Below the pieces are notes generated by a model that searched no databases, was not told where the DNA came from, and was given only the letters and a program-made list of their open reading frames with translations. DNA of 64,000 nucleotides from assembly GCA_964573105.1 (NCBI GenBank), contig CAZNIS010000020.1, positions 17,773-81,772 of the forward strand, read 5' to 3'. Shown one piece after another: positions 23,380 to 30,423 of this stretch (the first letter of the stretch is position 1; every line of letters begins with the position of its first letter). The DNA is from CAKZSB01 sp964573105. GTDB taxonomy: Bacteria; Pseudomonadota; Gammaproteobacteria; Granulosicoccales; Granulosicoccaceae. A program made the translations under genes and the position numbers.

Positions 23380-24171
23380 TTAGGGTTGGTTAAAAAATAC
23401 CTGTCTGCCATCTTCGGGTTCAAAGCGATCGTCACGCCATACCAATCGGCTTGGGCCGGGGATGGCGCGCTCGGAAACCGGGTGGCTGGGATCGCCAGGG
23501 TAGGCCAGCACGCGTTGATTGTCGCCGTGTTTAAAGACGTGTGGCTCCACCGTGCCAGGGATGTTTTTCACCGCAGATGTCAGGATTTCTTCCACGCTGT
23601 GATAGGGCAACAGACCGGCCAGTGTCATGATTTGTGGAGGGGCCAGGGTGATGTCGCCGGCGTAGTACGCCTGCAATGCGGCCTCTGCGGTAAACCACCC
23701 GCTGTCGGTGGCTTCTTCACCATCGTGAACGGCGGTCTGGCCGTCGGGCATTCTGGCAACGAAGAATCGTGCGTCGAATCGCTTGCGCATCATCGATGGT
23801 GTTTTTGGTGTAATCCAGCGCGAAATTGGCACCAGATGTTCAGATGCCAGGGTGACGCCGGTTTCTTCGTGCGTCTCGCGACAGGCGGCCACAAACAGGG
23901 CGGCGGCGCGGGTGGCGGACAGTTGGTGTTCGTTGAGTAATTCGCGCGCGTCACCGGCAAGATTCAGGGCGCCGATTTTATCTGGTGATTCGTCTTCGTC
24001 GTCGAGCTTGCCGCCGGGAAACACATAGGCATTGTTCATGACGGTGTGGCTGTTGCCACGGCACAGCATCAGGATTTCGGGTTTGCCGCTCTCGCCGTCG
24101 CGAATCAGCACCACCGTGGAGGCGTCGCGCGGCGGGGTGTCTACCGTGTCGACGTTGAGTGGGTCTGCCAT
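23380..24171 (-). CDS. NUDIX hydrolase (NUDT19-like layout)
   Basis: A 263-residue protein starting at ATG 24171. The Nudix box is split: F-P-G-G-K-L-D-D is followed about 40 residues later by A-C-R-E-T-H-E-E-T-G-V, so the canonical G(x5)E(x7)REUxEExGU is opened by an insertion. This is typical of the NUDT19/CoA-diphosphatase-like branch. Such enzymes cleave X-linked nucleoside diphosphates, often acyl-CoA. The C-terminal portion contains V-W-R-D-D-R-F-E-P-E-D-G. It sits 23 bases after the ABC permease and 28 bases before the FMN dehydrogenase in one direction. Confidence 0.82.
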   Translation of the reverse strand: MADPLNVDTVDTPPRDASTVVLIRDGESGKPEILMLCRGNSHTVMNNAYVFPGGKLDDEDESPDKIGALNLAGDARELLNEHQLSATRAAALFVAACRETHEETGVTLASEHLVPISRWITPKTPSMMRKRFDARFFVARMPDGQTAVHDGEEATDSGWFTAEAALQAYYAGDITLAPPQIMTLAGLLPYHSVEEILTSAVKNIPGTVEPHVFKHGDNQRVLAYPGDPSHPVSERAIPGPSRLVWRDDRFEPEDGRQVFFNQP

Positions 24172-24194
24172 AGTTTTGCTTCGCTGTCGTTGGT

Positions 24195-24956
24195 TTACTG
24201 GCGCAGTTTGTAGCCGGTCTTGAACATCCACCAGACGATGCCCAGACAAATGAGAAGAAAAAGCACGATCATCGCCAGACTCAGCCCGACGCTGACATCG
24301 GCCACTTCGAAGAAACTCCAGCGAAAGCCGCTGATCAGATACAACACCGGATTGAACAGGGTAACGGTCTGCCACGCTGGCGGCAACATCGACACTGAAT
24401 AGAAGCTGCCGCCGAGAAACACTAGCGGTGTGATGACAAGCAGCGGGATCAGTTGCAGTTTTTCGAAGTTGTCGGCCCAGATACCGATGATAAAACCGAA
24501 CAGCGCGAAGGTGATGCAGGTGAGGATCAGAAAAGCCAGCATCCAGAACGGGTGGGCGATCTGCAGATCGACAAACAACCCGGCGGTGGCGAGTATGATG
24601 CAGCCGATGATCAGGGACTTGGTGGCCGCCGCACCCACATAGCCAATCACCACTTCCACAAATGAAATGGGGGCAGAGAGAATCTCGTAAATGGTGCCGG
24701 TGAATTTGGGAAAATAGATGCCGAAGGAGGCATTGGAAATACTCTGGGTCAGCAGCGACAGCATCATCAGCCCGGGTACGATAAACGCACCGTATGAAAC
24801 GCCTTCCACGCTTTGAATTCGCGACCCGATCGCAGCACCGAACACCACGAAGTACAGCGAGGTTGAAATGACCGGAGATGCAATACTCTGCAGCAACGTG
24901 TTCCAGGTACGCAGCATTTCGTACTTGTAGATAACTCTGATCGCGTGCCAGTTCAT
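24195..24956 (-). CDS. ABC-2 type exporter permease (YadH-like)
   Basis: A 253-residue inner-membrane protein with six predicted helices and the ABC-2 pattern, including I-V-P-G-L-M-M-L-S-L-L-T, Y-E-I-L-S-A-P and P-L-V-F-L-G-G-S-F-Y-S-V. Sequence and size match E. coli YadH. Its ATG overlaps the stop of the ATPase gene by 4 bases (24953-24956), so the pair is translationally coupled and forms one exporter. The substrate is unknown. Confidence 0.9.
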   Translation of the reverse strand: MNWHAIRVIYKYEMLRTWNTLLQSIASPVISTSLYFVVFGAAIGSRIQSVEGVSYGAFIVPGLMMLSLLTQSISNASFGIYFPKFTGTIYEILSAPISFVEVVIGYVGAAATKSLIIGCIILATAGLFVDLQIAHPFWMLAFLILTCITFALFGFIIGIWADNFEKLQLIPLLVITPLVFLGGSFYSVSMLPPAWQTVTLFNPVLYLISGFRWSFFEVADVSVGLSLAMIVLFLLICLGIVWWMFKTGYKLRQ

Positions 24957-25879
24957 GAATCGGCCTTTACCAGATTGACGAAGATTTCCTCCAGCGAACT
25001 TTGCGAGGTGTTGATATCGCGCAGTGACAAGCCGCTTTGGTTGAGCGTTTGCAACAGCGCAGTGATGCCGGTGCGTTCGCGACGCGTATCGTAGGTGTAG
25101 ATGAGCTGATCGCCACTGTCTGAAAGTTGCAAATCATATTCAGACAACTGCGCCGGCACTTCGGTGATCGATTGTCGCAGATCGATTGTCAGGCGCTTGT
25201 TACCCATCTTCTGCATTAACTCGGCTTTCTCTTCCACCAGCAACAACTGGCCGTTACTGATCACACCAACGCGATCGGCGATCTCTTCGGCCTCTTCAAT
25301 GTAGTGGGTCGTCAGAATGATGGTGACACCGGATTCGCGCAGCTCGTTGACCAGCGCCCACATATCCTTTCGCAGCTCGACATCGACGCCGGCGGTGGGT
25401 TCGTCCAGAAACAGGATTGCAGGTTGATGCGACAGCGCCTTGCCAATCAGCACCCGCCGTTTCATGCCGCCGGATAGTGTCATTAGTGTGCTGTCGCGTT
25501 TGTCCCACAGGGACAGTTGTTTCAGGGTTTTTTCAATGTGTGCCGGATCGGGTGGATGACCGTGCAAACCCCGGCTGAAATTGAGGGTGTTCCGGACCGT
25601 ATCGAAGGCGCCGAGGGTCAGTTCCTGAGGGACCAGGCCGACTTTCTTGCGCGTGATGCGAAAATCCGTGTCGTTGTCATGGCCATCGATGGTGACCATG
25701 CCGGATGTGGGTGTGACGATGCCGCATATGATCGAGATCAGCGTGGTTTTGCCTGCCCCGTTGGGGCCGAGCAGGGCGAGAATTTCGCCCTTGTCGATAT
25801 CCAGACTGACATCATCCAGCGCCTGATGCCCGGAGGCGTAACGCTTGGAAAGATTGCGAACCGAAACAATGGGCTGCAT
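24953..25879 (-). CDS. ABC exporter ATPase (YadG-like)
   Basis: A 308-residue nucleotide-binding subunit. Walker A G-P-N-G-A-G-K-T-T lies near 38-46. The signature L-S-G-G-M-K-R-R and Walker B A-I-L-F-L-D-E-P-T-A-G follow, then the H-loop in I-L-T-T-H-Y. The C-terminal 80 residues are the extension common in YadG/CcmA-type ATPases. It is the first gene of the yadG-yadH-nudix-lldD-like run. It powers export by the overlapping permease; the cargo is unknown. Confidence 0.92.
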   Translation of the reverse strand: MQPIVSVRNLSKRYASGHQALDDVSLDIDKGEILALLGPNGAGKTTLISIICGIVTPTSGMVTIDGHDNDTDFRITRKKVGLVPQELTLGAFDTVRNTLNFSRGLHGHPPDPAHIEKTLKQLSLWDKRDSTLMTLSGGMKRRVLIGKALSHQPAILFLDEPTAGVDVELRKDMWALVNELRESGVTIILTTHYIEEAEEIADRVGVISNGQLLLVEEKAELMQKMGNKRLTIDLRQSITEVPAQLSEYDLQLSDSGDQLIYTYDTRRERTGITALLQTLNQSGLSLRDINTSQSSLEEIFVNLVKADS

Positions 25880-26052
25880 GCAGGGCGCCTGTGAAAGCCG
25901 GGATGCCGTGCCTGAGAACAGGTCACGGGGCGGGTGTTGAGGGTATCCTCTAATTCTAGCTTATCGCCGCACAGACCGACCATCGATCAGCGCCAGGCCG
26001 CCGTTGATATTCCCGCGTGGTAATTCGGTGAGTTTGTGCGCAAAACGATCAG
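25880..26052. other. Upstream region of the ABC exporter operon
   Basis: 173 bases without a gene, expected to hold the promoter for the leftward ATPase gene. It ends at the left inverted repeat of the MITE-like element. Confidence 0.35.
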
Positions 26053-26208
26053 CAGGGTGTTGAAAAACTATTGCGCTCGGTCTGAGGGCGTTAAATTCTC
26101 CCTGGAGCGCCAGCCCGGTCAAAATGCTCATTTATAAACCATAAACTGCGCTTTTTCGCTCGAATTTGCCTACTCAGCCCTTCGCTCATGACGTTTTTCA
26201 ACACCCTG
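26053..26208. mobile_element. 156-bp MITE-like element with 16-bp perfect terminal inverted repeats
   Basis: CAGGGTGTTGAAAAAC at 26053-26068 is exactly inverted at 26193-26208. The interior (124 bases) encodes nothing. Ends reading CAGGGTGTTGAAAAAC are of the kind seen on some bacterial insertion sequences, so this may be moved in trans by a transposase encoded elsewhere. I see no clear target-site duplication. It sits between the divergent exporter operon and the soxYZ-like pair. Confidence 0.75.
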
Positions 26209-26309
26209 TTAGTTGTGCCACTATCGCATGGCATGCAACTGGCGTTTTGGTGGGATGCGGTCGGCCACGAGTTTGCACCGACACTTAATTGGCTTGCACG
26301 GGAGTGATT

Positions 26310-26765
26310 GTGATCACCCAACGACGGACAGTGCTGAAGGGCTCGGCGGCGATACTGGCGCTGGGTTGTACCAGTTTGAGCCAGCTGCTGCTGGCGCGTC
26401 AGCGCAATGACGACTGGCCGGCGGCGGCATTCGAGAGCGAATCACTCACATCGGCACTGGAGCAACTTCTCGACGGTACTGCAAGGCCGAACAATCTGGT
26501 CTACCTGGGGGTGCCGCAAACCGCGATCAACGGTGCGGTGGTGCCGATTCGCGTGACCACGGCGTTGCCCGATGTGAAGACCATGGCAGTGCTGGTGCCG
26601 GCCAACCAGCGACCGTTGATCCTGCAGGCGACGATTCAACCGCAAATTAAACCGGTGCTATCCACTCGTGTGAAAATGCGTCGAAGCTCCGAGGTTGTCG
26701 CCGTCATCGAGACGGATAGCGGCATCTTCAGCGGCCGCGCGACGGTCAGCGTCGAGCCGTCGTGA
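26310..26765 (+). CDS. SoxY-like protein lacking the sulfur-carrying C-terminus
   Basis: About 151 residues from the GTG at 26310, which follows a GGGAG site. A twin-arginine-like signal (Q-R-R-T-V-L-K-G) and a hydrophobic stretch with one Cys precede a SoxY-type domain with V-P-I-R-V-T-T-A-L-P. True SoxY ends in G-G-C-G-G, whose cysteine carries the thiosulfate adduct. Here the chain ends T-V-S-V-E-P-S, so this cysteine is missing. The SoxZ-like gene follows 30 bases on. It may bind a different sulfur species or have lost the Sox function. Confidence 0.75.
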   Translation: MITQRRTVLKGSAAILALGCTSLSQLLLARQRNDDWPAAAFESESLTSALEQLLDGTARPNNLVYLGVPQTAINGAVVPIRVTTALPDVKTMAVLVPANQRPLILQATIQPQIKPVLSTRVKMRRSSEVVAVIETDSGIFSGRATVSVEPS

Positions 26766-26795
26766 TAACAGTCGACAGAGAAAACGGGTGATAAA

Positions 26796-27116
26796 GTGGC
26801 AACCGATACGCTATCGCTGAAGACCCGCAGAATGGGTGACGACGTGCGGCTGGAAATCCGGATAAAACATCCGATGGAATCCGGTGCGCGGCGCGATGCC
26901 CAGGGGCAGACGATTCCGGCAAAGTTCATTCAGCACTTGACCGTCAGTGACAACGACAATGGCGAGACGCTCTTTCACGTGCACTGCGGTCCGGATATCT
27001 CTCGCAATCCCTACTTTGCGCTGGAGTTGTTAGCCGCGCAAACGGGTAAGGTCTTGAATGTAGAGTGGCAAGACAACCTCGGCGACAGCGATAGCCGCCG
27101 AGTCCGCCTGCGTTAA
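26796..27116 (+). CDS. SoxZ-like protein
   Basis: A 106-residue protein with SoxZ family traits: V-R-L-E-I-R-I-K-H-P-M-E-S-G near 17-30, then I-P-A-K-F-I-Q-H-L-T-V. An immunoglobulin-like beta fold ends in a basic R-R-V-R-L-R. SoxZ normally pairs with SoxY to carry sulfur intermediates in the periplasm. A GTG start is used. No other sox thiosulfate-oxidation genes (XAB-CD) are in the window. Confidence 0.8.
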   Translation: MATDTLSLKTRRMGDDVRLEIRIKHPMESGARRDAQGQTIPAKFIQHLTVSDNDNGETLFHVHCGPDISRNPYFALELLAAQTGKVLNVEWQDNLGDSDSRRVRLR

Positions 27117-27137
27117 ATCGATCTGCGTTTTGGACGT

Positions 27138-30100
27138 CTAGCTGCGCTGACCTGACTGCAGTCTGACCTTGCTCAGCAGCGTGGGCCGGTTGTGCTCCGC
27201 CTCGCGCGCTGCACTCGACGGTGCTCCCGCCTGCTGGTGTGCCTGCAGCAATTTGTTCTGCAGGCTCGCCACACGCGCCTCGCTGTCTTTCAGTCGACCT
27301 TCAACGGCTTCAAGCTGTACTTTCCGGTCATTTGGTTCGGCGTTGGCTTCAAGCTCGCGAATGCGTGCCTGCAGGCGCGCAATCATGTAGTCCTTGCTGT
27401 CCAGTACCTGTGTCGATTCAGCCTGCGCGTCATCGATCGGTATTTCGAGTACCGCTGTTACTTCTGTATCGTCAGATAGATCTTCACTGTCCGGCCCCTC
27501 AGGCTTCGACGTATCTGTTGTGCTGACATGTGCTACCGGAATACGCAGCTGAGCCTCGGATGTGGGTGATGGCACGCTCTGCTTGGCGGCTGTCTTGTAN
27601 NNNNNNNNNNNNNNNNNNNNNNNNNNNNNNNNNNNNNNNNNNNNNNNNNNNNNNNNNNNNNNNNNNNNNNNNNNNNNNNNNNNNNNNNNNNNNNNNNNNG
27701 CTTGATCGGGTGCGGTTGGTTCAGTTGTCGGCTGGTTTGAATCGGCGGTGTTCGATTCTGGCGGGTTTGACGCTGGCTTGTTTGATTTGAATACCGAGCC
27801 GAACGGGTTAAACCAACGTTTCCGGTTTTGCTCGGTAACCGGGTTGGTTGACAGGCCCGAAGCAGTTGCGGCCGACACAGCTTCGTGGCTGGACGCGGTA
27901 TGCTCTGACGGATCAACAGACTGTTCAGTCAACGCATCGGATGAGCCGGTCGTATCGAGACTGGCCTGTGCATCAGTGTCAGCCTGGTGGTCTGAAGACA
28001 CAGCAGTGCTGTCGGCATCGGTGTTGCCGCTTTTCGATACCGTTGGTGTATTTGCGGCAAATTCTGCGTCAATCGCAGTTTCGTCTGAGGCGATTTGGCT
28101 CTGGTTTTTTGTATCCGGCTGCTCTGTGTTGGCCTGACCACTAGCGCGGCCCTGTTCTGCCTCGTCCTGTCGTTCGCTTGTTTGGGCGTGTGTGGCTGTT
28201 GCTTCGCCGTCTGACCCATCAGTCAACTCGCCGGATGGTGTTGTCGTCTTGAGGTTAGCTGGCACATCAGCGTCAGCCTCATGGTCAGATGACGATGCGG
28301 TGTTTTCGACATCGGTGTTGTCGCTGCTCGATACCGGCAGTGCCTTTGCGGCAACTTCTGCATGTGCGCCAGCGGTTTGATCTATCGCGGTTTCGTCTGA
28401 GGCGCTATGGTTGGCTGGACCCGAATGTCCACTGTTCGCCTGCCCACTACCGCTGCGTTGTTCTGCGCTGTTCTGTCGTCCGTTTGTTTGCGGGTGAGAG
28501 ACTGTTGAGTCGCTGTCTGCAGTGACAGCCGGATTGCCGGATTCGCCGCTCGCAGCAACCGTGGCCTGGTCGGCGCCGACTTCATCGGTAAGTCGATCCA
28601 CTTCATCGGTATTCGCGTCAGTTGACTGCGACGACTGCTGTGCTGCCGAGCTTGATCGTGCGTCTTTTTCCGCCTGATCCGTTTTAACCTGCAAACTGCC
28701 TGTGGTGGTGGGCTGGAACGTGCGCGCCGCAGTTGCGTCCAGCGGCGCGGTGTTCGCCAGCCCGTTGTTCGTCTGGTCGTGTGTTGACGACAAAGTTGTG
28801 TCTGCAGCAAGCGCAGGCTCCGAGAGGCTGCTGCTATCGTCGCCAGTGTCCCTTTTATCAGGTGCGTCGGTTTCGTCTAACTGGCCGATCGCGGTGCCCG
28901 CAGTGGTCACCGCGTCAGCGGATTCCTCGGCGTTGGTTGCCGAATCGCTATCGACAGGTTGGTCACCGTCGTCCCGGGTCTTTTCGGTAGCTTGCGTTGA
29001 TGCGTCAGTCTGGTTGTCGCCGACTGTTGCGTCTGCTTTGTTGGCTGACGCAGTGTCATTATCGTGCTTATGATTAGACTCGTTGTCTGTTCTAGACGTG
29101 TCTGCCGATACATCTGATCGCGAAGAAGGTACAACCGTTTCGCCAGCCTTTGCAGGGTGCGCGGCGGCTGGCTTGTCTCCTGATCTTGTTTTGGCCGCAT
29201 CGTCTGGTGACTGTATGGGGGTCTCAGACAATAGCCCGGTATTGGCGCCGGTTGGGCTCGTATCATTTGCCTGTGCGTCGGTGGACGATGTTTGATTGCC
29301 TTGTGCGGTGTCGAGAGTTGCGGATTGCGTTGTGCTGCCGTTGCTGGTCGCCGCCTCAAGCGATTGATCCCCGCCATGAACTGCACCTGTCAAAGTGGCA
29401 GCAGCGGTCACGGCATTGCTCGCTGCTTGCTTTCTATCTCCGCTGTCCTGTGAGTTGTCCGCGTGCGAGCGGTCGGTCGCTAAGGTCGAATCAGCCATGC
29501 TGGTGTGGCCATTCGTCGATTGGCCTGCAAACCGGTCAGTCCTGGCGGGCTGGTTACGGCTGCCAAAACCTGCCCCTCGATTGCGTCGAACCTCAGCTAC
29601 CGCCTGTGTGTTGGCTGTCTGACCATGGGTATCGTCTGCGCGGGTCGATGCCGGGTCTTGCGCCTGCGATGCATTTGGCTGGTCGGCGATAATCAGCAAG
29701 CCTTCGGGGCTGTCGGTGTCAACACTGGGTGTGCCGCTGCTTTGACTGTCTAGAATGCCGGCCTTGTCATCCTTGGATTTCGAGTCCGCCGCCAGGTCTG
29801 CTGTTTTTGCCTGATCCGCCTGTCCTGAAAGCCCGCGAACCTGCCCTGTAATGCGGGATTTCAGATTGCGATCGACAATCGAGGTGCCGGGTAGACGATG
29901 CTGCAGCAGTGCCGGAGTGTGTGCTGAGCGCGCGCTTGCGGTGGGGCTTGCGGTGGCACCGGCGTCCGTTCTAACCAGCGGTGGAATCGACTCGCCGTGC
30001 GCAGTTTTGCCCAGCGGCTTGTAGGCGACAGTGTCTGGTTCATCGGCGCTGGATTGCGGCGACGGGCTATGCCTGGAGGTGGTTGCCTTCAGGCCGCTGC

Positions 30101-30287
30101 TGGCGGCGAAACCCGATAGTGCATCCGAGCCAGGTTCGGGATTGGTGATGTTGCCAGGCAGTGTGCGGCCGAGTTTGTTGGCTTTGCTATCGCCAAACAG
30201 CCAGCGGTCGACGCCCCACCACAACAACAGAAAGACAATGCTGATGGCACCGATCATCAGCGGCAGGTCGCTAAAAAAATCTTGCAT
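27138..30287 (-). CDS. Large membrane-anchored low-complexity protein with C-terminal coiled coil (interrupted by a gap)
   Basis: At least about 1015 known residues plus a gap of unknown true size. A single N-terminal helix (about residues 10-28, L-M-I-G-A-I-S-I-V-F-L-L-L-W-W) is followed by a very long Asp/Ser/Thr/Ala/Gln-rich, probably disordered region. The end is a coiled coil (I-A-R-L-Q-A-R-I-R-E-L-E-A-N and L-Q-N-K-L-L-Q-A). Two units of about 95-102 residues (27915-28505) are clearly related. Both gap flanks read in the same frame and composition, so the gene is probably intact. I recognise no family. It could be an envelope-spanning or scaffold protein. Confidence 0.65.
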   Translation of the reverse strand: MQDFFSDLPLMIGAISIVFLLLWWGVDRWLFGDSKANKLGRTLPGNITNPEPGSDALSGFAASSGLKATTSRHSPSPQSSADEPDTVAYKPLGKTAHGESIPPLVRTDAGATASPTASARSAHTPALLQHRLPGTSIVDRNLKSRITGQVRGLSGQADQAKTADLAADSKSKDDKAGILDSQSSGTPSVDTDSPEGLLIIADQPNASQAQDPASTRADDTHGQTANTQAVAEVRRNRGAGFGSRNQPARTDRFAGQSTNGHTSMADSTLATDRSHADNSQDSGDRKQAASNAVTAAATLTGAVHGGDQSLEAATSNGSTTQSATLDTAQGNQTSSTDAQANDTSPTGANTGLLSETPIQSPDDAAKTRSGDKPAAAHPAKAGETVVPSSRSDVSADTSRTDNESNHKHDNDTASANKADATVGDNQTDASTQATEKTRDDGDQPVDSDSATNAEESADAVTTAGTAIGQLDETDAPDKRDTGDDSSSLSEPALAADTTLSSTHDQTNNGLANTAPLDATAARTFQPTTTGSLQVKTDQAEKDARSSSAAQQSSQSTDANTDEVDRLTDEVGADQATVAASGESGNPAVTADSDSTVSHPQTNGRQNSAEQRSGSGQANSGHSGPANHSASDETAIDQTAGAHAEVAAKALPVSSSDNTDVENTASSSDHEADADVPANLKTTTPSGELTDGSDGEATATHAQTSERQDEAEQGRASGQANTEQPDTKNQSQIASDETAIDAEFAANTPTVSKSGNTDADSTAVSSDHQADTDAQASLDTTGSSDALTEQSVDPSEHTASSHEAVSAATASGLSTNPVTEQNRKRWFNPFGSVFKSNKPASNPPESNTADSNQPTTEPTAPDQXXXXXXXXXXXXXXXXXXXXXXXXXXXXXXXXXXYKTAAKQSVPSPTSEAQLRIPVAHVSTTDTSKPEGPDSEDLSDDTEVTAVLEIPIDDAQAESTQVLDSKDYMIARLQARIRELEANAEPNDRKVQLEAVEGRLKDSEARVASLQNKLLQAHQQAGAPSSAAREAEHNRPTLLSKVRLQSGQRS
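27600..27699. other. 100-N scaffold gap
   Basis: Exactly 100 N, the usual placeholder for a gap of unknown length. It lies inside a gene with internal repeats, which probably broke the assembly. No duplicated flank is visible. Confidence 0.95.
27915..28505 (-). repeat. Tandem ~95-102-residue coding repeat
   Basis: Two adjoining units share the order H-x-Q-T-x-x-R-Q, S-G-Q-A-N, S-D-E-T-A-I-D, N-T-D, S-S-D-H-x-A-D-x-D and L-T-x-x-S. The DNA is diverged, so this is an old duplication. The units have no known domain identity. Confidence 0.65.
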
Positions 30288-30365
30288 ACGAACGCCCGAG
30301 TGAGTTGCGTTTTATTGCGGTTTGGATAACTAGGGATAGTACCGGCTGGACCGCATATGACGTGA

Positions 30366-30396
30366 AAACCACACTATATTGTAATCAGTGTGGTTT
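30366..30396 (-). terminator. Terminator hairpin after ygiQ
   Basis: Perfect 10-base arms AAACCACACT (30366-30375) and AGTGTGGTTT (30387-30396) flank an 11-base loop, 27 bases past the ygiQ stop. Read leftward, the stem ends in GGTTTTC, giving a short U-tract. Confidence 0.6.
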
Positions 30397-30423
30397 GGGG
30401 TAGCTTTGGCTCGGGCGACGTAT

